From NCBI GenBank assembly GCA_963775315.1, contig CAVZIN010000007.1, positions 682,001 to 746,000 on the forward strand: 64,000 nucleotides of DNA. The letters are read 5' to 3'. Of the stretch, positions 16,783 to 25,772 are shown piece after piece. The position numbers and the translations under genes are program-made. How positions within the stretch are numbered: the first letter of the stretch is position 1; each line of letters begins with the position of its first letter. The notes under the pieces were generated by a model, which made no database searches, was not told the origin of the DNA, and worked only from the letters and a program-made list of their open reading frames with translations. The stretch comes from CAWGHZ01 sp963775315 (GTDB lineage Bacteria; Pseudomonadota; Alphaproteobacteria; MPNO01; DASWLB01).

Positions 16783-18159
16783 ATGAACAACACCACAACG
16801 GGTAGCCGTGCGCCCGGCAAGACCGCCATGTCGTTCGCGCTGACCGGGGCGGCGCTCGCCTTGGCGCTCGGCATGCCGGTCGGGGCATCGGCGCAATCGA
16901 CCCAGATGCTTCAAAGCAAGATCGACCAGATGGAGCAGGAGCTCCAATCGATGAAGGCCGAGATGGGCGCGATGCAGCAGAAGGCCACCGCCCAGGAAAT
17001 GAAGGAGAAGAAGGAGGGCGTGAAGGTCTCCGCCAAGGGCGGCGGCATCACAGTCGAAAGCGCGGACGGCGCCTTCTCGGGCCACCTGGGCGGGCGGATG
17101 CTGCTCGACCAGGCCTTCTACAGCCAGGACAAGACGAAGCTCGGCGACGGGTCCGAATTCCGCTCGCTGCGCCTCGATGCCGGCGGCAAGATGTTCTACG
17201 ACTGGATTTATAAGATCCAGCTCGACTTCGCCAACGGCGGCGTCGGCATCAAGGACACCTACCTCGGCTACACGGGGATCAAGCCGCTCGAAATCGTCGG
17301 CGGCCATATCATCGAGCCGATCACGATGGGGCTGATGACCTCGAACAAGTACACGACGTTCATGGAGCCGGCGATCTCCATCACTCCGCTCGGCTCGCCC
17401 GACCGGCGCGACGGCGGCCAGGTGGCGGCGCGCGGCGAGAATTGGACGGCGACGGCGGGCGTTTTCTCGTCGAAGACGCCGAAGCTCGGCAACCACAACG
17501 ACTCGGGCTTCGACGTCGCCGCCCGCGTGACCTACGCCCCGATCTTTACAAAGAACGAGGTGCTGCATTTCGGCTTCGGTGTGCAGGACCGCTCGCCCCA
17601 CGGCGAGAATCCGGTGAGCCTGTCGTCAATCCCGGAATCGCATGAGGACGGCACGGCCTTCGTGTCGACGGGTGGCATCAACATGGCCCACCTGATCACC
17701 TACGTGCCCGAGATCGCGGGCGTCTATGGCCCGTTCCACGCCCAGGCCGAGTACGCGAGCTACAACGTCCAGGGCAAGGACGGTGTCCCCGATTTCACCT
17801 TCGACGGTTGGTACGTGCAGGCCGGCTTCTTCCTGACCGGTGAATCGCGCCCGTACCAGACGAAGGACACGCCGTACTCGGCCGATTTCGGCCGCGTCAA
17901 GCCGACCCATCCGGTGGGCGAGGGCGGCTTCGGTGCGTGGGAAATCGCAGCGCGCTACTCCGTGCTCGACCTCAACGACAAGACGGTCGCGGGCGGCAAG
18001 GAAGACAACATCACCGTCGGCCTCAACTGGTATGCGACCTCGCAGATCCGGTTCATGCTGAACTACATCAAGGTCCACACCGACAGCGTCAACGCGGTCG
18101 CGGCGCACGCGAGCGAAGATCCGAGCATCATCCAGATGCGTGCACAGGTGGATTTCTGA
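16783..18159 (+). CDS. outer-membrane porin, OprP/OprO-like
   Basis: A 458-residue porin. A long signal peptide ends near GASAQSTQ; a short coiled coil (SKIDQMEQELQSMKAEMGAM) follows at about residues 45-75, as in trimeric phosphate-selective porins (Porin O/P family). The rest is a barrel with alternating aromatic strands such as WIYKIQLDFANGGVGIKDTY and WEIAARYSVLDLND. The last residue is phenylalanine (MRAQVDF), the signal for outer-membrane assembly. It probably lets anions or organic acids into the periplasm, where the TRAP receptors work. It is flanked by a regulatory region upstream and a terminator downstream, so it is a single-gene unit. Confidence 0.88.
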   Translation: MNNTTTGSRAPGKTAMSFALTGAALALALGMPVGASAQSTQMLQSKIDQMEQELQSMKAEMGAMQQKATAQEMKEKKEGVKVSAKGGGITVESADGAFSGHLGGRMLLDQAFYSQDKTKLGDGSEFRSLRLDAGGKMFYDWIYKIQLDFANGGVGIKDTYLGYTGIKPLEIVGGHIIEPITMGLMTSNKYTTFMEPAISITPLGSPDRRDGGQVAARGENWTATAGVFSSKTPKLGNHNDSGFDVAARVTYAPIFTKNEVLHFGFGVQDRSPHGENPVSLSSIPESHEDGTAFVSTGGINMAHLITYVPEIAGVYGPFHAQAEYASYNVQGKDGVPDFTFDGWYVQAGFFLTGESRPYQTKDTPYSADFGRVKPTHPVGEGGFGAWEIAARYSVLDLNDKTVAGGKEDNITVGLNWYATSQIRFMLNYIKVHTDSVNAVAAHASEDPSIIQMRAQVDF

Positions 18160-18202
18160 CGAGCGCGGGCATCACTCCTCCTCCACGGTGTCCTCGCGAC
18201 GG

Positions 18203-18237
18203 GAGCCCGGGCTAAGCCCGGGCTCTTTCGCGTTTTG
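18203..18237 (+). terminator. rho-independent terminator after porin
   Basis: A perfect 10-base stem GAGCCCGGGC / GCCCGGGCTC with loop TAA, followed by TTTCGCGTTTT, 43 bases after the porin stop. Confidence 0.85.
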
Positions 18238-18249
18238 GGGGAAGGGCCG

Positions 18250-19191
18250 CTACGCGCAGTGCGGGCGGGACGCGTCGAGCCTCGCCTCGGCGACGGCGGC
18301 GGGGATGTCTGAGGGGTTGACCGGCGCCATTAGATGCGCACCGGCGACACCGGGAATCTGCACCAGCTCGTTCAGCAGTTCGGCACAGATGCGGATTCCC
18401 TCGGCGCGCGCGTCGGATGCCCCTTCCAGGCGGGCGATCACCGCGTCGGGCATTACCACGCTGAACAGGTTGTCGCGCATCCAGCGGGCGGAGCGAGCCG
18501 AGGCGAGGGGTCCGATCCCGACCAGGACGAACAGCCGGTCGGTCAGACCGTCCTCGCGCAGCCTTCTGACATAGCGGCGCACGAGTTCGATGTCGTAGCA
18601 GAGCTGGGTCTGCACGAACTGGGCGCCGAGGTCGGCCTTGGCGGCGAGGGACTTGGGAGTCCAGCCGGGCTTCGGATCGGTCGGCACATCGGCGCAGCCC
18701 ACGAACAGCCGGGGCGGGGCCTCGATCTCACGGCCCGAGGCGACGACGCCCTTCTCGCGCATCTCGACGGCGATGCGGATCAGGTCGCCGGACGACAGGT
18801 CGAACACCGGCTTGGCGTCCGGCTGGTCGCCCTGCTTGGGGTCGTCGCCCGTCAGCATCAGCACGTTGTGGATGCCGAGGGCCGCGGCGCCCACCAGGTC
18901 CGATTGCAGCGCGATGCGGTTGCGGTCGCGGCAGGTGCATTGCAGCACCGGTTCGATGCCGTCGCGCGCCAGGATGGCGGCGGCGGCGAGGCTCGACATG
19001 GCGACGCGGGCGCTTGCCGCATCGGTGACGTTGACGGCGTCGACCGCGGCACCGATCGGGCGGGCACGCTTCAGGAGGGCATCTGGGCTGCCGGCGAGCG
19101 GCGGGGCGACCTCGGCGGTCAAGGCGAACTGTCCGTCGAGCAGGCGGCGGACAAGTGCGCTCTCGACCGGGGTGGTCGGGGCGCCGTTCAT
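18250..19191 (-). CDS. methylenetetrahydrofolate reductase family protein
   Basis: A 313-residue TIM-barrel protein of the MetF family, which reduces 5,10-methylene- to 5,10-methyl-tetrahydrofolate with FAD. Marks are FALTAEVAPPLAGSPDALL (strand 1 with the catalytic Glu), DAVNVTDAASARVAMSSL, PVLQCTCRDRNRIALQSDL, GIHNVLMLTGDDPKQGDQP and FVQTQLCYDIELVRRYV. It belongs to the short bacterial form found next to a methyltransferase gene, here one base upstream (TGAC-ATG), so the two are surely co-translated. The true partner in C1 or methionine metabolism is unknown. Confidence 0.85.
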   Translation of the reverse strand: MNGAPTTPVESALVRRLLDGQFALTAEVAPPLAGSPDALLKRARPIGAAVDAVNVTDAASARVAMSSLAAAAILARDGIEPVLQCTCRDRNRIALQSDLVGAAALGIHNVLMLTGDDPKQGDQPDAKPVFDLSSGDLIRIAVEMREKGVVASGREIEAPPRLFVGCADVPTDPKPGWTPKSLAAKADLGAQFVQTQLCYDIELVRRYVRRLREDGLTDRLFVLVGIGPLASARSARWMRDNLFSVVMPDAVIARLEGASDARAEGIRICAELLNELVQIPGVAGAHLMAPVNPSDIPAAVAEARLDASRPHCA

Positions 19192-19192
19192 G

Positions 19193-20611
19193 TCAACTCC
19201 GCCGGCGCGAGACGACGTAGGATTCGTCGTAGAACCAGAGCCCGCCCTGCTCCTTCAGCACGTCGCGGGTGGCCTCGAGGTAGGAGCCGTCGGCGATGAC
19301 ATCCTCCAGCCGCTCGTCCTCGATCTGGGCGACGTAGACCGCCGCGTTCCATGCGGCGAGCAGGGTGGAGGTGCCGATCGTCTCGCCGCCGATCTCGGAC
19401 GGCAGCGTGTGCATGTCGTAGCGGAAGATCGCGCGCTTGTCGGCATAGGTGTTGTAGGCAAGATCGCGGTTGGAGCGCCCGAGCGTCCGCTTCAACGCCT
19501 TCAGCAGATCGTGCCGGTTGGTCTGGAACGGGTGCTCGCCCGGCCAGACGCGCTGGACGATCTCCAGCCCCGGGTCGTGGCCGAACGAATGGATGCCGAT
19601 CAGCCGGCCGCCGGGCGCCAGCGAACGGGCGAGCGGGGCCAGCACCTTCTCGGCCTTGAAATCGACCGACATGCGGGCACGGTAAGGCTGCGAGGCGATC
19701 ACCAGGTCGTAGCCTTCGGGCGTACGGCCGGGATGCGGCACGATCTGGTCGAGCAGGAACTTGTGGTCTTCGCGATAGAGCACCAGCACCGACGGCCGAA
19801 CGTAGAGCGGGTTGCCCGTCTTGGCGCTCGGCTTCATCCGCCAGCCGTCGGCCAGCACCGGCTGTAGCGCCTTGATCTGCTCGTGGAACTCGTGCGCCGA
19901 GCTCCCTTTGAGCGGCGTGTCGATCCAGTTGAGCGAGGCGGCGGCCTGGAGCGAGCGCGGCATCAGATGCGGCGCCTCGGTGTAGTACATGTTGGTGACG
20001 ACCAGCACCGTCGCCGGATGCTCGAAGAACCGGTCGGACATCTTCTCGAGGCTGAGCCGCACGTCCTCGAGGCTGATCTCCTTGCCGACGATATAGAACG
20101 GGACCGCCGGGAAGCGCGCGTGCATCTGGCGCATCACGCCGGTCAGCACCGAGCCGTCGCCCATGCCGGCGTCGAACACCTTCAGCGCCGGCGGCTGCGG
20201 CTGGATGTGCTGCAACTCCATCCCGACGCGTTCGGCCACCACCCACTTCTCGGAGCAGGTGTTGACGAACATCAGGTACTTCTGCCGGTTGTCGTAGAAG
20301 CGGAAGGCGGTCTTGCCCTCCTCGGTCACGGCAGGCCCGGCGGCGCCGGCCGCGGGCGCCGACTGGCCGTTGGAGCCGGGCAGGGCGCGCGGTGCGCTCG
20401 CGGTGCCGGCGGCGGCCGGCTGCGCCTCGGCACGGTCGTCGAGATAGCGCCGTACCCGTGAGACCGTAGCGGTCGTCACCCGGCGTCCCTCGCGCAGCCG
20501 CCCGACGAACTTGCCGTCGTTAACCACGAGCTTGCCGAACGTGGATTCGGCAACGCCATGCTGGCGACAAAAGGCCTCGATTTCCCCGATCAGGGCTGCA
20601 TGCTCGTTCAT
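19193..20611 (-). CDS. HTH-like N-terminal domain fused to SAM-dependent methyltransferase domain
   Basis: A 472-residue protein. Residues 1-60 (IEAFCRQHGVAESTFGKLV, GKFVGRLREGRRVTTATV) look like a small lambda-repressor-like helix-turn-helix. After a Pro/Ala-rich linker the C-terminal part carries the SAM-binding motif KVFDAGMGDGSVLTGVM near residue 155 and later EGYDLVIASQPYRARMSVDF and GGRLIGIHSFGHDPGLEI, matching class I methyltransferases. The acceptor is unknown. It is coupled to the metF-like gene. A 20-bp palindrome and a -35/-10 pair lie directly upstream, so it may control its own operon. ATG 20611 is chosen because the HTH begins there; ATG 20635 is possible. Confidence 0.7.
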   Translation of the reverse strand: MNEHAALIGEIEAFCRQHGVAESTFGKLVVNDGKFVGRLREGRRVTTATVSRVRRYLDDRAEAQPAAAGTASAPRALPGSNGQSAPAAGAAGPAVTEEGKTAFRFYDNRQKYLMFVNTCSEKWVVAERVGMELQHIQPQPPALKVFDAGMGDGSVLTGVMRQMHARFPAVPFYIVGKEISLEDVRLSLEKMSDRFFEHPATVLVVTNMYYTEAPHLMPRSLQAAASLNWIDTPLKGSSAHEFHEQIKALQPVLADGWRMKPSAKTGNPLYVRPSVLVLYREDHKFLLDQIVPHPGRTPEGYDLVIASQPYRARMSVDFKAEKVLAPLARSLAPGGRLIGIHSFGHDPGLEIVQRVWPGEHPFQTNRHDLLKALKRTLGRSNRDLAYNTYADKRAIFRYDMHTLPSEIGGETIGTSTLLAAWNAAVYVAQIEDERLEDVIADGSYLEATRDVLKEQGGLWFYDESYVVSRRRS

Positions 20612-20618
20612 GAGGCAG

Positions 20619-20691
20619 ATTGAAGTCCCCTGCACAACAACGAGTCAAGGAAAATGTCCCAATACATTTTCGGTGGGCAGAAATGGGACAT
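20619..20691 (-). promoter_or_regulatory. promoter and operator of the methyltransferase-metF operon
   Basis: On the minus strand TTGACT (20648-20643) and TTCAAT (20624-20619) are 18 bases apart and would start transcription almost at the ATG (20611), giving a near-leaderless message. Directly upstream is a perfect palindrome with arms AAAATGT and ACATTTT and a six-base centre (20651-20670). Its CCCA part also pairs with a distant TGGGACAT at 20684-20691. The region is divergent from the dienelactone hydrolase gene and may control both. Confidence 0.5.
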
Positions 20692-20798
20692 AGCCCATGC
20701 ACTTTCGGCCCCGCAGGTGGGGCAAATCCCATTCGGCGCCCGCGGTTGACGCGGCCGTCCGCCGCCCCAGATACTCGCCTGAAATCGGGGAGGAGAGC

Positions 20799-21521
20799 AT
20801 GCCGACGACCACGACACTCGCGACCGGGTCGGGCCCGATGGGGCTCTATCTCGATGCGCCTGAGAAGGCCGGAAGGCACCCTGCCGTCCTGGTCATGTTC
20901 CATCGCGGCGGCATCGACGACTTCACCCGGTCGGTGGCGGCACGGCTGTCGGGCCACGGGTTCGTGGCCGCGGTTCCAGACCTCTATCATCGCCGCCCCG
21001 AGGGCGAGGACACGGCCGAATCGCTGAAGCAGGTGCTCGACGCCGAGATTCTGGCCGATATCGATGCGAGCCTGGGGGCGCTGCAGACCATGGACAATGT
21101 CGATCCGGCGCGGATCGGCGTGATCGGCCATTGCTTCGGTGGGCGGAACTCCTTCCTGGTGGCCGCGTCGCGCCCCGAAATCATCAAGGCCTGCGCCATC
21201 TTCTATGGCGGCAACATGGCGACGGCGCGCGGCAAGGGGAGGCCGCCGCTGGAGATGGCAGGTTCGGTGGCGTGCCCGGTGATCGGGTTCTTCGGTAACG
21301 ACGACCAGAACCCGTCGCCGTCGGACGTCGACCGGCTGTCCGCCAATCTCGAGGCGCAGCGCAAGCCGCACGACTTCCACCGCTACGACGGGGCGGGTCA
21401 CGCCTTCCAGAACTTCACCGACAAGGGGCGCTATCGCGAGAAGCAGGCCGAGGACGCTTGGTCGAAGCTGATCCCGTTCCTCGCCCGCTCGCTCGCCGCC
21501 GTGCCCGCCGCGGCAAAGTGA
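20799..21521 (+). CDS. dienelactone hydrolase family protein
   Basis: A 240-residue cytosolic alpha/beta-hydrolase of the dienelactone hydrolase family, which opens lactone rings in aromatic degradation. The nucleophile elbow is VIGHCFGGR, with the Cys typical of the family near residue 119; the acid is in FFGNDDQNPSP and the His in YDGAGHAFQNF, so the Cys-His-Asp triad is complete. The ATG at 20799 is preceded by GGGGAGGAG. The EamA exporter gene starts 25 bases downstream and probably shares its transcript. It is divergent from the methyltransferase gene across the palindromic operator region. Confidence 0.88.
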   Translation: MPTTTTLATGSGPMGLYLDAPEKAGRHPAVLVMFHRGGIDDFTRSVAARLSGHGFVAAVPDLYHRRPEGEDTAESLKQVLDAEILADIDASLGALQTMDNVDPARIGVIGHCFGGRNSFLVAASRPEIIKACAIFYGGNMATARGKGRPPLEMAGSVACPVIGFFGNDDQNPSPSDVDRLSANLEAQRKPHDFHRYDGAGHAFQNFTDKGRYREKQAEDAWSKLIPFLARSLAAVPAAAK

Positions 21522-21546
21522 GGGGCTTGGCGCCGGAGGGGCGAGT

Positions 21547-22596
21547 TTGACTCGCGGGCCCCTTCTCGCGCTGGCGGCGGCCGGGCTGTTCGGCCTCGCA
21601 ACTCCTGCCGCCAAGATACTGGTCGGCAGAATCGATCCGTTCCTGCTCGCCGGGCTGTTCTATGCCGGGTCGGGTATCGGGCTTGCGCTCGTCCGCACCG
21701 CCCTCGCGCGCCAGGGCGCCTGGGCCGAGGCGCCGCTCGCCCGCGCCGACATGCCCTGGCTCGCCGGGGCGGTTCTGGTCGGCGGGGTCGCGGGCCCGGT
21801 GCTGCTGATGTTCGGGCTCGCCAGGACCGAAGGCTCGACCGCATCGCTGTTGCTGACACTGGAGGGGGTGGCGACGGCGCTGATCGCCTGGTTCGCCTTT
21901 CGCGAGAATTTCGACCGGCGGATCGCGCTCGGCATGGGGCTGATCGTCGCCGGCGCCGCGGTCCTCGCCTGGCAGGGCCGTCCCGGCCTGGACGAGCTCG
22001 TGGGCCCCGCCTGCATCGTCGGGGCATGCCTCGCCTGGGGGCTCGACAACAACCTGACCCGCAAGGTCTCGGCCGCCGATCCCCGCCAGGTCGCCATGAT
22101 CAAGGGGCTGGCCGCCGGGCCGGTGACGCTATCGCTCGCCTTCGCCGCCGGGGCGGGCCTGCCGCCGGCCGGCACGGCCCTCGCCGCTGCCGCGGTCGGT
22201 TTCCTCGGATACGGAGTGAGCCTCGCCCTCTATGTTCTTGCCCTGCGCTATCTTGGGACGGCGCGCACGGGTGCCTATTTCTCGGCCGCGCCGTTCGTCG
22301 GCGCCGTCGCGGCCGTCCCGATGCTGGGCGAGCCGGTGACGCTGCGGCTCGGCGCCGCCGGGGCGCTGATCGCCGCCGGGGTATGGCTGCACCTTACCGA
22401 GCGGCACGAGCACGAGCACGTCCACGCGCCGCTGACCCACAGCCATCGCCACGCGCACGACGCCCATCACCGCCACCGCCATGCGGCAGGCGATCCACCG
22501 GGCGAGCCGCACACGCACAGCCACCGGCACGACCGGCTGCGCCATTCCCATCCGCACGTGCCTGACTTGCACCACACCCATACGCACGCCCACTGA
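21547..22596 (+). CDS. EamA/DMT-family transporter with His-rich C-terminal tail
   Basis: A 349-residue inner-membrane protein with ten predicted spans in two EamA repeats (first GPLLALAAAGLFGLATPAAK, second GPACIVGACLAWGLDNNLTR). The family exports or imports small metabolites. After the last span (AAGVWLHLTE) a hydrophilic tail of 63 residues holds 24 histidines in HxH pairs, suggesting metal binding (Ni, Co, Zn or Cu) or a metal-sensing gate. The start is TTG at 21547 with GGAGGGG just upstream; no ATG fits the first span. It lies directly after the dienelactone hydrolase gene. The translocated substrate is unknown. Confidence 0.85.
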   Translation: MTRGPLLALAAAGLFGLATPAAKILVGRIDPFLLAGLFYAGSGIGLALVRTALARQGAWAEAPLARADMPWLAGAVLVGGVAGPVLLMFGLARTEGSTASLLLTLEGVATALIAWFAFRENFDRRIALGMGLIVAGAAVLAWQGRPGLDELVGPACIVGACLAWGLDNNLTRKVSAADPRQVAMIKGLAAGPVTLSLAFAAGAGLPPAGTALAAAAVGFLGYGVSLALYVLALRYLGTARTGAYFSAAPFVGAVAAVPMLGEPVTLRLGAAGALIAAGVWLHLTERHEHEHVHAPLTHSHRHAHDAHHRHRHAAGDPPGEPHTHSHRHDRLRHSHPHVPDLHHTHTHAH

Positions 22597-22674
22597 CCCG
22601 TGTGCTAGATTGCCGGGAAATCTGTTCAATCCGAGTCGAGGTCGGCGCCGCCGCGCGCCCAGAGGACGCAGAGC

Positions 22675-25014
22675 ATGAGGATCGCCATCAACGGCGGGGG
22701 GCCCGCAGGGCTCTATTTCGCCCTGCTGATGAAGAAGCAGGACCCGCGCCACGACATCGTCATCTACGAGCGCAACCGGCCGAACGATACGTTCGGCTTC
22801 GGCGTCGTGTTCTCCGACGAGACGCTCAGCCACTTCATGGGGCATGACGAGGAGATTTTCCAGGAGATCACCCGGAATTTCGCCTACTGGGACGACATCG
22901 AGGTGAGATACCGCGGCGCGCGCATCCGGTCGTGCGGCCACGGGTTCTGCGGCATCGCCCGGGTGAAGCTGCTCGACATCCTGCAGAGGCGCTGCGCGGC
23001 CCTCGGTATCGACATCCGCTATCAGGTCGAGATCACGGACATGGCGCCCTTCGCGGGTGCCGACCTGATCGTCGGGGCGGACGGGGTGAACAGCCTCATC
23101 CGCGACACCTACAAGGACGCGTTCAAGCCCAATATCGACCTGCGCAAGACCAAGTTCGTCTGGCTCGGCACCACCAAGTCGTTCGGACCGTTCACCTTCA
23201 TCTTCCGCCCGAACGAGGACGGCTGGTTCTACGTCCACGCCTACCGATACGCCGAGGGCCAGACCACCTGGATCGTCGAGACCCATGAGGACACGTGGCG
23301 TCGCGCCGGGCTGGACAAGGCGAGCGAGGCCGACACGCTCGCCTACCTCGAGAAGCTGTACGAGCCGGAGCTGGAGGGCCACCGGCTGCTCGCCAACCGA
23401 TCGATCTGGCGCAACTTCCCAGTCGTCACCAACGAGACGTGGCACACGGAGAACGTCGTCATCCTGGGCGACGCCGCCCATACCGCGCAGTTCTCGATCG
23501 GCTCCGGTACCAAGATCGCCATGGAGGACGCCGCCGCGCTCGCCGAGGCGTTCCGCACCGAGCGGACGGTTCCCGCGGCGCTCGCCGGCTACGAGGCGGC
23601 GCGCCGTCCCGAGGTGGGGCGGCTGCAGGCGTCGGCGCTTGTCAGCCTGCAATGGTACGAGAACGCGCGGCGCTACAACGTGTTGGAGCCGGAGCAGTTC
23701 GCCTTCTCGTTCTTCAGCCGCACCAAGGGGGTGACCTACGAGAACCTGCGGATGCGCGATCCCGGCTACGTCGCCGATGTTGACCGCTGGTGGGCCGGCA
23801 GGATCCGCGCGCAAGGGTTCGAAGTGTCGTCGAACGACCCGCCGCCGCCGATGTTCACGCCGTTCCGCCTGCGCGACATGACGCTGGCGAACCGCGTGGT
23901 CGTCTCGCCGATGTGCCAGTACTCGGCCGAGGACGGCGCGCCGAACGATTGGCACATGGTCCATCTTGGCGGGTTCGCGGTCGGCGGGGCCGGGCTCGTC
24001 TATACCGAGATGACCGACGTGTCGCGCGAGGGGCGCATCACGCCGGGCTGCGCCGGCATGTACAAGGACGAGCACGTCGCCGCCTGGAAGCGGATCGTCG
24101 ATTTCGTTCATGCGAATTCGCGCGCCAGGTTCTGCATGCAGCTTGCCCACGCGGGGCGCAAGGGCGCGACGTGCATTCCGTGGCAGGGCGGGGCGGACGA
24201 GCCGCTGAAGGAGGGCGCCTGGCCGATCCTCTCGGCGTCGGCGATCCCGTATCTTCCGCACAGCCAGATGCCGAAGGCGATGGACCGCGCCGACATGGAT
24301 AAGGTACGCGACGATTTCGTCGCGGCCGCTAGGCGTGCCGACGCGGCCGGCTTCGACATGATCGAGCTGCACGCCGCCCACGGCTACCTGCTCTCGTCCT
24401 TCATCTCGCCGCTCTCCAACATCCGCGACGACGAATATGGCGGCAGTCTGGAGAACCGCATGCGCTTCCCGCTCGAGGTGCTGGACGCGGTGCGCGCCGT
24501 GTGGCCGGCGCATAAGCCGCTTTCGGTCCGCATCTCGGCGACCGACTGGGCGGGCGAGGAGGGCGTCACCGGCGACGACGCGGTCGAGATCGCCCGGATG
24601 CTGAAGGCGCACGGCTGCGACATCGTAGATGTCTCGGCCGGCCAGACCTCGACCCGCGGCAAGCCGGTCTATGGCCGCATGTTCCAGACGCCATTCTCCG
24701 AGCAGGTTCGGCTGGAGGCCGACATCCCGACCATCGCGGTGGGCAACATCACCTCGGCCGACCAGGTGAACACCATCGTCGCCGCCGGCCGGGCCGACCT
24801 CTGCGCGCTGGCGCGACCGCACCTCGCCGATCCTCATTTCACGCTGCAGGCCTCTGCGCATTACGGCTACGAGGATCAGGCGTGGCCGAACCAGTACCTC
24901 CCCGCCAAACCGCAGGCGATACGGCTCGGCGCCGCCGCGCGCACCGAGTACGAAATGCTGCGCGCCGCCGCCAAGGCGCGCCCGGTCGAGCCGCTGAAGG
25001 ACGCGGCGGAGTGA
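22675..25014 (+). CDS. bifunctional aryl-CoA FAD monooxygenase / Old-Yellow-type reductase (salicylyl-CoA 5-hydroxylase / 2-aminobenzoyl-CoA type)
   Basis: A 779-residue two-domain enzyme. Residues 1-385 are an FAD monooxygenase (INGGGPAGLYFALLMKKQ; VVILGDAAHTAQFSIGSGTK), and residues about 395-770 an FMN OYE-family reductase (LANRVVVSPMCQYSAEDG, QLAHAGRKGATCIPW, ELHAAHGYLLSSFISPLSN). This fusion is the layout of 2-aminobenzoyl-CoA monooxygenase/reductase and of salicylyl-CoA 5-hydroxylase, which hydroxylate and in the first case also reduce the aryl-CoA ring without ring-cleaving dioxygenases. It should act in the cytosol on a ligase product. The enoyl-CoA hydratase overlaps its stop and an acyl-CoA ligase lies 1.9 kb on, so a CoA-dependent aromatic pathway is likely. 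Which substrate cannot be told. Confidence 0.9.
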   Translation: MRIAINGGGPAGLYFALLMKKQDPRHDIVIYERNRPNDTFGFGVVFSDETLSHFMGHDEEIFQEITRNFAYWDDIEVRYRGARIRSCGHGFCGIARVKLLDILQRRCAALGIDIRYQVEITDMAPFAGADLIVGADGVNSLIRDTYKDAFKPNIDLRKTKFVWLGTTKSFGPFTFIFRPNEDGWFYVHAYRYAEGQTTWIVETHEDTWRRAGLDKASEADTLAYLEKLYEPELEGHRLLANRSIWRNFPVVTNETWHTENVVILGDAAHTAQFSIGSGTKIAMEDAAALAEAFRTERTVPAALAGYEAARRPEVGRLQASALVSLQWYENARRYNVLEPEQFAFSFFSRTKGVTYENLRMRDPGYVADVDRWWAGRIRAQGFEVSSNDPPPPMFTPFRLRDMTLANRVVVSPMCQYSAEDGAPNDWHMVHLGGFAVGGAGLVYTEMTDVSREGRITPGCAGMYKDEHVAAWKRIVDFVHANSRARFCMQLAHAGRKGATCIPWQGGADEPLKEGAWPILSASAIPYLPHSQMPKAMDRADMDKVRDDFVAAARRADAAGFDMIELHAAHGYLLSSFISPLSNIRDDEYGGSLENRMRFPLEVLDAVRAVWPAHKPLSVRISATDWAGEEGVTGDDAVEIARMLKAHGCDIVDVSAGQTSTRGKPVYGRMFQTPFSEQVRLEADIPTIAVGNITSADQVNTIVAAGRADLCALARPHLADPHFTLQASAHYGYEDQAWPNQYLPAKPQAIRLGAAARTEYEMLRAAAKARPVEPLKDAAE

Positions 25015-25766
25015 CCGCGCCGCCGCCGGTTATCGTCTCCGCCGACCGGCGGGGCGTCGCCACCGTCACGCTGAACCGGCCCGAAATCGGCAACGCCTTC
25101 GACGGACCGATGCTTCTGGGCCTCGCCGAGGCGTTCGCGCGCTTCGCGACCGATAGCGAGGTGCGCGCCGTGGTGCTTCGCGGCGCCGGCAAGCACTTCT
25201 CCTCGGGCGCCGACATCCGCGCCGCGCAGGCGGGCGAGGCGCCCGAGCCGATGGCGGTGCTCCGCGCGATCGATGCGTTGTCCAAGCCGACCGTTGCGCT
25301 GGTGCAGGGCGCCTGCATCGGCGGCGGGGTGGCGTGGGCGGCGGCTTGCGACATCGCCATCGCCGACGAGACGGCGTTCTTCTCGATCCCCGAGGTGCGT
25401 CTCGGCATGGCGGCGCAGCCGATGATTCCGCTATTCGTGGCGGCGCTGGGCGGGCGGGCGCTCCGGCGCTACGCGCTCACCGGCGAACGGTTCGGCGCGG
25501 GCGAGGCGCTGCGGCTGGGCCTGGTGCACGAGACCTGCCCGGCGGGCGGGCTCGACACGGCGGCGGCGCCGATCCTCGACGCGCTACTCCAGGGCGCGCC
25601 CGGCGCCGGGGCGGAGATTAAGCGGGTGATCGCGGCGTGCCTCGCCGGCACGGCCGGTCCGGCCGCGCTGGAGGCGGACTTCGCCCGCGGGCGCGACGGC
25701 GACGAGCCGCGCGAAGGGCGGGCCGCCTTCCGTGAGAAGCGCAAGCCCGCCTGGTATCGGGGCTGA
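25011..25766 (+). CDS. enoyl-CoA hydratase/isomerase family protein
   Basis: A 251-residue crotonase-fold enzyme. The oxyanion-hole segments are GKHFSSGADIRAAQAG and GACIGGGVAWAAACDIAIAD; FFSIPEVRLGMAAQPMIPL follows. A glutamate typical of hydratases lies in SIPEV. The start is GTG at 25011, in GTGA overlap with the stop of the preceding monooxygenase/reductase, so the two are coupled and probably act in the same CoA-thioester pathway, for example in hydration or ring cleavage of the product. The region upstream of this start in the same frame has no homology. Confidence 0.88.
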   Translation: MTAPPPVIVSADRRGVATVTLNRPEIGNAFDGPMLLGLAEAFARFATDSEVRAVVLRGAGKHFSSGADIRAAQAGEAPEPMAVLRAIDALSKPTVALVQGACIGGGVAWAAACDIAIADETAFFSIPEVRLGMAAQPMIPLFVAALGGRALRRYALTGERFGAGEALRLGLVHETCPAGGLDTAAAPILDALLQGAPGAGAEIKRVIAACLAGTAGPAALEADFARGRDGDEPREGRAAFREKRKPAWYRG

Positions 25767-25772
25767 TCGCCG

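Noticed and set aside
20651..20691. Same regulator for the operator at 20651 and the array palindrome at 48376, because both contain GTCCCAAT
   Set aside because: The palindrome arms differ (AAAATGT/ACATTTT against TTGGGAC/GTCCCAA); the shared eight bases could be chance.
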